From Leptospira jelokensis (GTDB taxonomy: Bacteria > Spirochaetota > Leptospiria > Leptospirales > Leptospiraceae), in contig NZ_RQGH01000009.1 in the NCBI RefSeq assembly GCF_004769635.1, positions 124,001-188,000 on the forward strand: 64,000 nt of DNA, in the 5' to 3' direction. This document shows positions 46,647 to 54,153 of the stretch, piece after piece (position 1 is the first letter of the stretch; every line of letters starts with the position of its first letter). The notes beneath the pieces were generated by a model that did no database searches, was not told where the DNA came from, and saw only the letters and a list, made by a program, of their open reading frames with translations. The translations under genes and the position numbers were made by a program.

Positions 46647-48563
46647 ATGTTTGGGAAAGAAACATTTCATAAGATTTCCTTTGTTTTTCTGGCTGTTTTT
46701 TTTATTGGTTCACCTTTTTCCATTAGCCTTAGCCAAATCACGGGTGGACTGTCCCTCTTCTTTTTATTCCTAGACCAGATCCAAAAAAGAAAATTTCCAA
46801 GTTTTCCCTTGCCTCTTATCTTTTGGGTGGGATTGTATTTGAGTTTTTTACTCACACCCCTTTTCCATACCGAATCCTTCCATTGGAAACAGAATATCGT
46901 TAAATCGGAGTTTGGTGATATTTGGATGGGATTGTTATTACTGCACCAAAACTACCTAAGCAAATTGGAAAAAAAGAAACTAAAATCCTATGTAGTTTTA
47001 GGAGGGATGTTTCTCATCCTTTCTGGGATCGTATCTTTCGTTTTCCACTACCGTTTGGCTCCTTATGTAATGGATGGTTTTCGGTATGTGGAAGGAAAAA
47101 GGCTCCCCCATCTTTTGGCTGAGATAAAAGGGATTTCCCTTTACCTTCCCATTGGTTTCCAGAGCACCCACCTTACCTACGGTGGGCTTTTGGCAGTGTA
47201 CTTGCCGCCTGTATTTGCCACAACTTACCGTTTGGTGCGAAGGAAAAGTTCCATTGCTAAATTCTCTTTTTTTTTCGCAGGTTCTTTGGTTATCTCTGCA
47301 TTCGGTTTGGTATTGTTATTTTTAAACCAAAGTAGATCAATTTGGATTGGTTTTTTATTGGGAATTTTCCTTCTCATCCAAAAACAAAAAACTCCCCTAA
47401 AAAAGTTAATCCCTTGGATCCTTGTTGGATCCTTTTTCATTTTATCAATTCTTGTCCTTTTTTACCATACAAATTGGATCTTCCAAAGAGCGATTGATGA
47501 CGTATTCGCTAAACGTTCGTTAGAGAACCAAAGGATCTGGATCCACAAAATGAATTTTTCCATCCTAAAGGATAATGTTTTATTTGGGATTGGGGCTGGG
47601 AATTATGAAACATCTTTTATCGATTATGCCATACCGATTGTAGATTCCATTCCCGAACTCTATTATGATTTATCGATCACTCCCAAATCCCATACCCATT
47701 TTGATTTTTTACACGGAATCCTTCTCGGTGGGCTGATCGCTTTTTGTTTTTCCATTGGGTTTTTATGGTCGATCACAAAAAATTTAGAAGGGGTCAAACG
47801 CCATTTCTCATTTTATCTGGGAATATTTGTGATCCTCATTGCTGGTAGTTTCCAATGTTATCTGTTAGACGATGAAGTATTGCTACCCTTTATGGGTCTT
47901 TTGGCTTTACTGCCAACCCAAAAATTGGATTTGTCTCCTACAAGTCGAATCCAAAAAAAATTTCCAAGGGAAGCTGTCATTCAGTTACCAATGTTTCGAT
48001 TTGTACCCATTAGCTTTGGGATTCTTGTTTTCTGGATTTGTTTGAGTCTCACAACCACATACCTTTGGAGTCGCACAGAAAATAAAGACTTAAGCCTTCA
48101 CAGAGCAAGGACAAAGGATAATTTTCCAAGCCCACTCTCTCAATTGTCCCTCAATGCCAAAACTCCCGTCCCTCTTCCAATACCGACAAAAGAATGGTAT
48201 TTTAAACTTTCCGGATGTTTGGACAAGGAAATGAATTTTAAGAAGGATCCTGTCCCAAGAAAGAAACCAATTCGACTCGTAATCCTATGGGACGAAGCAT
48301 ATCGTTCTGATCTGCCCCAATCGATTGCCATTGAAATCCGCAAACGAGAAAGTTTTGACCAAGACAAAGAATACCGCGTGCAGGCTGAATCAGTTGTGCG
48401 TAAGATCTCCCTTCCAAAGATTGGGAAGGAGCATTGGATCGAAGTGGACCCTCTTGCATTCGAGAATAACACGCCAGAATTTGTGGATTTTGGATTTTGG
48501 TACTCCTGGGATTCAGAAACACCGTATTTACCAAGGATCCGGATCCAAGGCAATTGCGATTGA
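46647..48563 (+). CDS. O-antigen ligase family membrane protein with C-terminal domain
   Basis: About 638 aa. At least ten hydrophobic segments, and the Wzy/WaaL signature region LLFLNQSRSIWIGFLLGIFL plus the periplasmic loop with HTHFDFLHGILLGGLIAF. Such enzymes join polysaccharide to lipid A-core or glycosylate proteins. After the last helix (ISFGILVFWICLSLTTTYLW) comes a soluble beta-rich tail of about 170 residues (FKLSGCLDKEMNFKKD... FVDFGFWYSWDSETPYL) not usual in WaaL. Start ATG 46647 is preferred to TTG 46635. Confidence 0.85.
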   Translation: MFGKETFHKISFVFLAVFFIGSPFSISLSQITGGLSLFFLFLDQIQKRKFPSFPLPLIFWVGLYLSFLLTPLFHTESFHWKQNIVKSEFGDIWMGLLLLHQNYLSKLEKKKLKSYVVLGGMFLILSGIVSFVFHYRLAPYVMDGFRYVEGKRLPHLLAEIKGISLYLPIGFQSTHLTYGGLLAVYLPPVFATTYRLVRRKSSIAKFSFFFAGSLVISAFGLVLLFLNQSRSIWIGFLLGIFLLIQKQKTPLKKLIPWILVGSFFILSILVLFYHTNWIFQRAIDDVFAKRSLENQRIWIHKMNFSILKDNVLFGIGAGNYETSFIDYAIPIVDSIPELYYDLSITPKSHTHFDFLHGILLGGLIAFCFSIGFLWSITKNLEGVKRHFSFYLGIFVILIAGSFQCYLLDDEVLLPFMGLLALLPTQKLDLSPTSRIQKKFPREAVIQLPMFRFVPISFGILVFWICLSLTTTYLWSRTENKDLSLHRARTKDNFPSPLSQLSLNAKTPVPLPIPTKEWYFKLSGCLDKEMNFKKDPVPRKKPIRLVILWDEAYRSDLPQSIAIEIRKRESFDQDKEYRVQAESVVRKISLPKIGKEHWIEVDPLAFENNTPEFVDFGFWYSWDSETPYLPRIRIQGNCD

Positions 48564-48595
48564 GGGAGAAAGTCCGCGGGCCGAAAACCGTTGAA

Positions 48596-48689
48596 ATGTT
48601 GATTCGTATTTTGTTTGATGTAGAGAGTCCGCGGGAATCGCTTCAGTCTGCGGCCTTCCTGGCCTTTCGACCTCAGCCCGTCTTGCTCG
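48596..48689. repeat. direct repeat copy 1 (94 bp)
   Basis: First of two direct copies 140 bp apart, differing at five of 94 positions. Begins ATGTTGATTCGTATTTTG and contains the self-complementary GGCCTTCCTGGCC. A shorter, degenerate copy of part of it lies at 48560-48580, overlapping the waaL stop. The 353-bp stretch 48564-48916 has no gene I can support; its short ORFs are read through the repeat. Confidence 0.85.
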
Positions 48690-48735
48690 TCACCTCAGGC
48701 TTCTAAAAAGCCTTCCCGGGGTCGCGATTGAAGAG

Positions 48736-48829
48736 ATGTTGATTCGTATTTTGTTTGAGGGAGAGAGTCCGCGGGAATCGCTTCAGTCTTCGGCCTTCCT
48801 GGCCTTTCGACCTCAGCCCGTCCTACTCG
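48736..48829. repeat. direct repeat copy 2 (94 bp)
   Basis: Second copy of the unit at 48596, starting ATGTTGATTCG. After the homology ends the two diverge, but each is followed by a small hairpin: AGGCTT-AAGCCT at copy 1 (48697-48713) and GGACA-TGTCC at copy 2 (48837-48849). The block is more GC-rich than its surroundings and lies downstream of the tRNA cluster on the minus strand. Confidence 0.85.
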
Positions 48830-48916
48830 CGACTTCGGACATCCTGTCCTCAGAAAAATGGCTTCACGCTCCCTATGGGTCACTACCATTTTTTTCGCTC
48901 GTAGTCGTTCGATTCA

Positions 48917-49000
48917 TACCTGGAGCGGGAATCGAACCCGCACGGGATTACTCCCACAGGATTTTAAGTCCTGTGTGTCTACCAGTTCCACCATCCAGGC
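48917..49000 (-). tRNA. tRNA-Leu (anticodon UAA)
   Basis: The 84-nt gene folds as a class II tRNA: acceptor GCCTGGA with TCCAGGT, D-arm region GGTGGAACTGGTAGACAC, anticodon loop CTTAAAA (UAA), a variable arm TGGGAGTAATCCCGT, and T-arm GCGGGTTCGATTCCCGC. The CCA end is not encoded. Confidence 0.96.
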
Positions 49001-49015
49001 GTATGTTGTAAGACT

Positions 49016-49086
<71 letters not shown>

Positions 49087-49102
49087 AATCGTGACTTTGG
49101 AT

Positions 49103-49130
49103 AGGCTAAAATAGGAAGGCTTGGTGTCAA
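49103..49130 (-). promoter_or_regulatory. predicted promoter of tRNA-Cys/tRNA-Leu
   Basis: TTGACA (49130-49125) and TAGCCT (49108-49103) with 16 bp between, placing the start point about ten bases before the tRNA-Cys 5' end. The -35 is consensus. Between here and the gene at 49220 lies a perfect 9-bp inverted repeat (AAAAATGAA and TTCATTTTT, 49175-49201) whose role I cannot tell. Confidence 0.65.
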
Positions 49131-49219
49131 ATGGAAACTGAATTCACTTTTCATCGGAATGTAACATTTCTTCCAAAAATGAAATTGCTTGCTTCATTTT
49201 TCCAAAGTGCAGTGCAAAT

Positions 49220-49645
49220 ATGAAGCTCCAAAGATTTGTTTTTGTAACCATTTTTTCATTTTCCCTCCATTCTTTATCTGCTGATACCGTAAAAGTCAAA
49301 GCCACAAAGGAAGTATTGGAAAACGTAAAAACTTCCTCTCCAACCGCCAATTACGTTTTGGTTGAATCAAGTGATGGCACAAAACAAGCGTTTAAGAAGA
49401 ATGCTGTAGAAGTAACCCCATTACCTGTCCAATGGGAAACTCCAAAAGAAGAAGAAAAACCAGGTTTCTTTTCTGGATTGTTTACTTCGAAAGAGAAAAC
49501 GGAAGGAACAAACACTGCTGATGCGAGTGCCCAAACAGAAAAAGAACCAACAAAATCAGAAGAAGAAAACAAAAGTTTTTTTGCGAAACGCCTTCCTGAA
49601 ATCACAATGGGTGGAATGGCATTGTTGTGGATCCTACTCCCTTAA
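49220..49645 (+). CDS. exported unidentified protein, 141 aa
   Basis: Signal peptide MKLQRFVFVTIFSFSLHSLSA (cleavage after LSA), then a small region (DTVKVKATKEVLENVKTSSPTANYVLVESSDGTKQAF), a long Glu/Lys/Pro/Thr-rich low-complexity stretch, and a hydrophobic C-terminal tail (MGGMALLWILLP). Not recognised. No clear ribosome binding site precedes the ATG. A terminator overlaps the stop. Confidence 0.7.
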   Translation: MKLQRFVFVTIFSFSLHSLSADTVKVKATKEVLENVKTSSPTANYVLVESSDGTKQAFKKNAVEVTPLPVQWETPKEEEKPGFFSGLFTSKEKTEGTNTADASAQTEKEPTKSEEENKSFFAKRLPEITMGGMALLWILLP

Positions 49646-49669
49646 TTGGAAGTAGGATTTTATTCTTTC
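49631..49669 (+). terminator. intrinsic terminator of the 49220 gene
   Basis: ATCCTACT (49631-49638) pairs with AGTAGGAT (49651-49658); two further C-G pairs extend the stem. It is followed by TTTTATTCTTT. The stop codon of the 49220 gene lies in the loop. Confidence 0.75.
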
Positions 49670-49701
49670 CAATGATCGCCTTTGCAATAGGAAACCTTTT
49701 C

Positions 49702-51501
49702 CTATTCCCATTCAATGGTGCCAGGGGGTTTGTGGGTAAGGTCATACATCACAAGAGAAATTTGAGGGAGTTCCAAGAGTTCGTTTGTAATCCTTGCTAA
49801 AATTCTTCGGTCCATCTGGTAGAAGTTAGCGGTCATCGCTTCGGTGGATTCCACGGGTCTTAAGACAACTCCATACGTATTTTCTCGTAATCCCACTGGC
49901 ACAAGCACCACCGGCATTTGCCAAATCTCGTTATGGATCGATTCATCATAGAGGATTTGGTTCACAATCGAATCCGCTTCTCGTAAGATGTCTGCATGGG
50001 CTTTGTCTAACGTGAGTTTTGTGTAAAAGAATTCCTTTTCAAAATGAGTGATGCCAGGTGCGAGTACGACCCGGTTGATTTCTTTACGAGTATTGGTAAT
50101 CTCAACCGACAGACCATCTAATTCCTTCCAATCAGAAGTAAAATCACTTAGGACAGCACAATGTGCATAACTCCTTTGGTCCCCTTGTACCCCGACTGAC
50201 AAGATGGGTAAAATTTGGATTTCTGCTTTTGGTAATTTTTCCTTCCACAGACTAAAATCAATTTTTGGAGGGGTGGTTTTTGGACTTGCGATCATACGCA
50301 CAACAAGCCCAGGCCCAGGGAAAGGATGGCGTTCAATCCACCTTTCGGGTAAACCCAGTTTCCTACCTAAGTCACGGACTTCATCCTTGTATAAATCAGC
50401 AATCGGTTCTACAATTTTTCCTTCACGGATGAGAGCCTCAATTTGAGGCACTCTGTTGTGATGGGTTTTGATTTTGTGGGAATGTTTTGTTCCACCCGAC
50501 TCAATGGTATCAGGGTAAATGGTCCCTTGTCCAAGTAACCAGTGTTCGGCGTCAAGGCCAAGAGATGTGGTAGCTTTCCCTTGTGCTTCCAAAAACAAAT
50601 CCCCGACTATCCTTCTTTTTTTCTCTGGCTCAAATTCATTTTGTAGGTGTTTGTAAAAAACTTCACTTTCATCCCAAATGGTAAGATCAAATCCAACATG
50701 GTGTAAATTGTCCATCAGGTCTTTTACTTCATTTTTACGCATAAACCCAGTATCAACGAGTAAACCCTTCACTCGGTCTTTCCCAAGGGCCTTCGCAAGG
50801 AGTAAGTAAGCAACCGATGAGTCCACGCCACCTGATACAAGTAAAAATACATTTTTCCCTTCCGGGACTTTTTTTTGTAAGGTTTGGATTTGTTCCTCTA
50901 GGAATTGGGAGATACTCCAAGAACTAGATGCCCCACATAACTCCACAAAGTTTCGGAGTAATATTTCGCCTTCTTCGGAATGTGTTACCTCAGGATGGAA
51001 TTGGATTCCAAAAAGTTTTTTGGAAGGATGGGATACGAACGCATAACGACAGTGATCCGACTGTGCAACCACTTGGAAGTCATTTGGCAAACGAACCACT
51101 TCATCTCCATGGCTCATCCATACCTTAGTTTTCAGGGAAAGTGATTTTGAAAGTGGTGACTTGGGATTTTGGATTTCCAGGATGGCAGGCCCATATTCTT
51201 TTGTATTAGCAGATACCACTTCCCCACCCAAAGTTTTCATCATGAGTTGGTGCCCGTAACAAATCCCAAGGATCGGAACAGAGATTTCAAAAAATCCATT
51301 TGGTAAAAGCGGGGCTCCCGATTCATAGACGCTACTTGGTCCACCCGATAGGATGATTCCTGCATAGGATTCATAAAGAGAGAGTGGTTCTTCGTTGGAA
51401 AGGATTTCTGTATAGGCTCCTAACCGACGAATCCGGGAAGCAATGAGGTGAGCGTATTGGCCGCCGAAATCAATGACTGCGATTTTTTTATCACTTTTCA
51501 T
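49702..51501 (-). CDS. guaA: GMP synthase (glutamine-hydrolysing), eukaryote-like C-terminal region
   Basis: GuaA makes GMP from XMP, ATP and glutamine. N-terminal amidotransferase: IAVIDFGGQYAHLIASRI, the nucleophile Cys in GICYGHQLMM and FHPEVTHSEEG. ATP-pyrophosphatase P-loop SGGVDSSVAY and GQGTIYPDTIESGG follow. The dimerisation part (RSYAHCAVLSDF..., EFFYTKLTLDKAHADILREAD..., SLVMYDLTHKPPGTIEWE) is longer than in the 525-aa E. coli enzyme and follows the pattern of the eukaryotic (human) class. 599 aa from ATG 51501. Divergent from queF. Confidence 0.95.
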   Translation of the reverse strand: MKSDKKIAVIDFGGQYAHLIASRIRRLGAYTEILSNEEPLSLYESYAGIILSGGPSSVYESGAPLLPNGFFEISVPILGICYGHQLMMKTLGGEVVSANTKEYGPAILEIQNPKSPLSKSLSLKTKVWMSHGDEVVRLPNDFQVVAQSDHCRYAFVSHPSKKLFGIQFHPEVTHSEEGEILLRNFVELCGASSSWSISQFLEEQIQTLQKKVPEGKNVFLLVSGGVDSSVAYLLLAKALGKDRVKGLLVDTGFMRKNEVKDLMDNLHHVGFDLTIWDESEVFYKHLQNEFEPEKKRRIVGDLFLEAQGKATTSLGLDAEHWLLGQGTIYPDTIESGGTKHSHKIKTHHNRVPQIEALIREGKIVEPIADLYKDEVRDLGRKLGLPERWIERHPFPGPGLVVRMIASPKTTPPKIDFSLWKEKLPKAEIQILPILSVGVQGDQRSYAHCAVLSDFTSDWKELDGLSVEITNTRKEINRVVLAPGITHFEKEFFYTKLTLDKAHADILREADSIVNQILYDESIHNEIWQMPVVLVPVGLRENTYGVVLRPVESTEAMTANFYQMDRRILARITNELLELPQISLVMYDLTHKPPGTIEWE

Positions 51502-51543
51502 GGGATGGTTCCAAAATATTTTTGTTAATGTCGGGGTAAACAA

Positions 51544-51945
51544 ATGTCGGAAAAAAAATCAGAATCTTCTTACGAGGACAAACAAGACCATATCCCGTCC
51601 TGGTCGACACCTCCCATTGAATGGTTTGCGAATGTCTATTCTGGCAAAGAGTACAATATCGAGTTCACTATCCCTGAATTCACAGCCGTTTGCCCAAAAA
51701 CGGGCCTACCAGACTTTGGAACCATTTACATTGAATACATCCCGAGAGACAAATGTGTCGAATTGAAGTCCCTCAAGGAATACATGATGGCTTACCGCAA
51801 CGTTGGGATTTTCCACGAAAACGTAGTCAATAAGATCCTAGAGGATTTTGTAAAAGCAGTGGATCCCATCTATGCCAAAGTGATTGGTGATTACAATGTG
51901 CGTGGTGGTGTAAAAACTGTTGTGAAACGAGAGTACAAAGCCTAA
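51544..51945 (+). CDS. queF: 7-cyano-7-deazaguanine reductase (unimodular QueF)
   Basis: QueF reduces preQ0 to preQ1 with NADPH in queuosine synthesis. The catalytic Cys is in FTAVCPKTGLPDFGTIYIEYIP, with the QueF motif ELKSLKEYMMAYRNVGIFHENV following. 133 aa is the short, unimodular type. It starts an operon with a SemiSWEET and a ferredoxin gene. No preQ1 riboswitch fits the 42-bp upstream gap. Confidence 0.95.
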   Translation: MSEKKSESSYEDKQDHIPSWSTPPIEWFANVYSGKEYNIEFTIPEFTAVCPKTGLPDFGTIYIEYIPRDKCVELKSLKEYMMAYRNVGIFHENVVNKILEDFVKAVDPIYAKVIGDYNVRGGVKTVVKREYKA

Positions 51946-52203
51946 ATGGAAAACTTAATTGGGTATGTGGCAGCTTTTTTAACCACTGTTTCTTTTTTAC
52001 CCCAAGTCCTGCGTGTTGTGCTAACAAAACAGACAAGAGACATCAGCCGGAATATGTACCTTCTGTTCTTTCTGGGTGTGGTCTTGTGGTTCGTTTATGG
52101 GATCTTAAAATCAGATTTTCCGATCATCCTCGCCAATGTAGTCACTTTATTTTTTGTCACCATCATCTTATATTATAAACTCACAGAAGGAAAACAGACA
52201 TGA
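51946..52203 (+). CDS. SemiSWEET sugar transporter
   Basis: An 85-residue three-helix (MtN3) half-transporter: MENLIGYVAAFLTTVSFLPQ with the PQ motif, WFVYGILKSDFPIILANVVTL and a third helix. SemiSWEETs dimerise to pass mono- or disaccharides. From memory, the sequence is nearly identical to the crystallised L. biflexa SemiSWEET. Start abuts the queF stop, and its stop overlaps the ferredoxin start by 4 nt. Confidence 0.95.
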   Translation: MENLIGYVAAFLTTVSFLPQVLRVVLTKQTRDISRNMYLLFFLGVVLWFVYGILKSDFPIILANVVTLFFVTIILYYKLTEGKQT

Positions 52204-52418
52204 GAAAGGCTTATGTAGATAAAGACAATTGTACTTCTTGCAACCAATGCGCTGATAATTTACCAAAATACTTTATGATGGATGAAGATGATTTGTCCCA
52301 AACCCATCTTGATGGCTCCTCCATCAATGACGCAATGATCCCAGAAGAAGATACAAAAAAGGTACAAAAGGAAATGGATGAATGCCCTGGCGAATGCATC
52401 CATTGGAAAAAACACTGA
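52200..52418 (+). CDS. small single-cluster ferredoxin
   Basis: 72 aa with three N-terminal cysteines, CTSCNQC at residues 11-17, and the fourth in DECPGEC near residue 62. This is the mono-[4Fe-4S] ferredoxin pattern (or one that has lost the second cluster). Redox partner unknown; QueF itself uses NADPH. Only 2 bp separate its stop from the convergent lysR stop. Confidence 0.88.
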   Translation: MRKAYVDKDNCTSCNQCADNLPKYFMMDEDDLSQTHLDGSSINDAMIPEEDTKKVQKEMDECPGECIHWKKH

Positions 52419-52420
52419 TC

Positions 52421-53311
52421 CTAGGATGAACTGTTCATCCATTTGCTAAATGTTTGCAATTTTTCTTCTAAAAAATCGACATCTTCTATTCGGCTAACAA
52501 GGTAGATTTGGTTCTCAAAACCATGGCAGTGTTTTTCATTCGCATTCCATATTGATTTTTTTCCAAGCAAATACGTTGGTAATACAGAAACACCTCTGCC
52601 AAATTCCAAGGCGGTTCTGATATCGTGAAGGTTCGGTAAAACAGAATATTCTTTTAACTTTGGTCGAGAATCAAAGTTCACTTTCCATAACCTGCGAACA
52701 ATAGCAAAATCCTCACTGTAGACAAACCAATGTTGGTTTTCCATCCATGTTTGGATCACTTCGATTTTGGGTTTTGTTTGCCCGCGAAATGGAAAATCTC
52801 CCTGCAAACTTACGGATTTCGATGTAACAAAAACAAATTTTTCCTTATATAATTCTTCCAATAGAATACCAGGAACATTTAACTTTTGGTTACTGATCAC
52901 AATATCAATTTCCTTTTTTTCCAATGCATCCAAAAGATCAGGAGGATGACCATACTGAACTTGAAATCCTTCTCCGGATTTGGAGAGATTAGGCAAAATA
53001 GTTTCTAAAAAGAACTCCCTTGCAGAACCTACTTTGAGCTTTCGGATCAACTCTTTTGGTTTTAATTGCCCTTCTATTTTTTGTAATTCTTCCATCGGTC
53101 CAGCCAATTGGACATACAATCGTTTGGCGGCTTCGGTTGGGACCAAATCTCGTGAAGTTCGACGAAACAATACCTCCTTTCTATGCCTCTCCAAAGACTG
53201 TAGGTGCAAACTGAGCGCCGGTTGGGACAAACCAAGGATTTTTCCTGCCTTGGTTAAATTCCTCTCCCGATAGATACAATAAAAACTTTGGTACAACTCA
53301 ATCGGATTCAT
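52421..53311 (-). CDS. LysR-family transcriptional regulator
   Basis: 296 aa. The helix-turn-helix is near the N-terminus (NLTKAGKILGLSQPALSLHLQSLER), followed by the two-lobed effector domain (LKVGSAREFFLETILPNL and IDIVISNQKLN). It is divergent from the DJ-1/PfpI gene, which is its most likely target. The 136-bp gap holds a small inverted repeat, ATTAA-N4-TTAAT (53317-53330), compatible with a LysR-type site. Confidence 0.93.
   Translation of the reverse strand: MNPIELYQSFYCIYRERNLTKAGKILGLSQPALSLHLQSLERHRKEVLFRRTSRDLVPTEAAKRLYVQLAGPMEELQKIEGQLKPKELIRKLKVGSAREFFLETILPNLSKSGEGFQVQYGHPPDLLDALEKKEIDIVISNQKLNVPGILLEELYKEKFVFVTSKSVSLQGDFPFRGQTKPKIEVIQTWMENQHWFVYSEDFAIVRRLWKVNFDSRPKLKEYSVLPNLHDIRTALEFGRGVSVLPTYLLGKKSIWNANEKHCHGFENQIYLVSRIEDVDFLEEKLQTFSKWMNSSS
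52424..52440. terminator. small bidirectional hairpin between ferredoxin and LysR genes
   Basis: GGATGAA-CTG-TTCATCC, a 7-bp perfect stem with a 3-nt loop at the convergent gene ends; it encodes the last codons of the LysR gene. A/T-rich DNA follows on the plus strand. Weak by itself. Confidence 0.4.
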
Positions 53312-53447
53312 TTTGGTATTAATATTTTAATGTCTTTGTATTAACACCATCATTATTCTAATGGCGTGGAATCCTTGTCTAAAAAACCGATGGGAAAACA
53401 ATTTTCCTATCGCAAGATGATGAATCTGCAGTCAAAACGAGGATCGA

Positions 53448-54116
53448 ATGAAAAAAGTATTAATTGTATTAACAAGCCATGGAGAAAAAGGGAATGCTGG
53501 TTCCACTGGTTACCATTTGGGTGAAGTAGCCCACCCATGGAAGGTCTTACATGATGCAGGTGTGGAAATGGACTTGGTCAGTCCCAAAGGTGGAGAACCC
53601 CCTGTTGATGGATTTGATTTGGAAGACAGTGCCAATAAAGAATTTTGGAACCACCCTGTGTACAAGGAAAAACGAATCCACACCAAGACTCCAAAACAAA
53701 TCCAAGCGAGTGAATACTCTGCGATTTACTTTGCCGGTGGACATGGTACGATGTGGGACTTTCCCAACAATGAAGAACTCCAAAACCTTACCCGAACCAT
53801 TTATGAATCTGGTGGGATTGTGGGAGCCGTTTGCCATGGACCTTCGGCACTCATCAACGTCACTTTGTCCAATGGTGCCAAACTCATTGCCGGAAAACGA
53901 GTGAATGGATTTTCGAATGAAGAAGAAAAGATTGTCAAACTAGAAGGTGTGGTTCCTTTTCTTTTGGAAGACAAATTGATTGCGGCTGGTGGAAAGTATT
54001 TCAAATCAGCACCTTGGAACTCTCACGTGGAAGTAGACGAACGGATTGTAACAGGACAAAATCCGCAGTCAGCAAAGGCTGTGGGCGAAGCAATTCTTAG
54101 TCTTTTAAAAAAATAA
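53448..54116 (+). CDS. DJ-1/PfpI (Hsp31-like) protein
   Basis: 222 aa. GEVAHPWKVLHDAGVEMDLVSPKGG, YFAGGHGTMWDFPNNEEL and the nucleophile Cys in GAVCHGPSALIN match the DJ-1/PfpI superfamily, Hsp31/glyoxalase-III-like branch. The Cys, and the Glu and His of the catalytic set, seem to be present. A detoxification or stress function is likely. Divergent from the LysR gene. Confidence 0.9.
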   Translation: MKKVLIVLTSHGEKGNAGSTGYHLGEVAHPWKVLHDAGVEMDLVSPKGGEPPVDGFDLEDSANKEFWNHPVYKEKRIHTKTPKQIQASEYSAIYFAGGHGTMWDFPNNEELQNLTRTIYESGGIVGAVCHGPSALINVTLSNGAKLIAGKRVNGFSNEEEKIVKLEGVVPFLLEDKLIAAGGKYFKSAPWNSHVEVDERIVTGQNPQSAKAVGEAILSLLKK

Positions 54117-54153
54117 GAGACTCTCGGATAAGCCGAATTCTATCCAAGGCAAA

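Noticed and set aside
48595..48870. Two similar short ORFs starting MLIRILF in the repeat block
   Set aside because: They owe their similarity to the 94-bp DNA repeat; composition and lack of ribosome binding sites argue against real proteins.
49175..49201. 9-bp AT inverted repeat as terminator of the tRNAs or promoter element
   Set aside because: It is upstream of both flanking transcription units rather than downstream, so a terminator role makes no sense; no other role can be shown.
51502..51543. preQ1 riboswitch upstream of queF
   Set aside because: The gap between the divergent guaA and queF starts is only 42 bp and has no pseudoknot-forming pattern.
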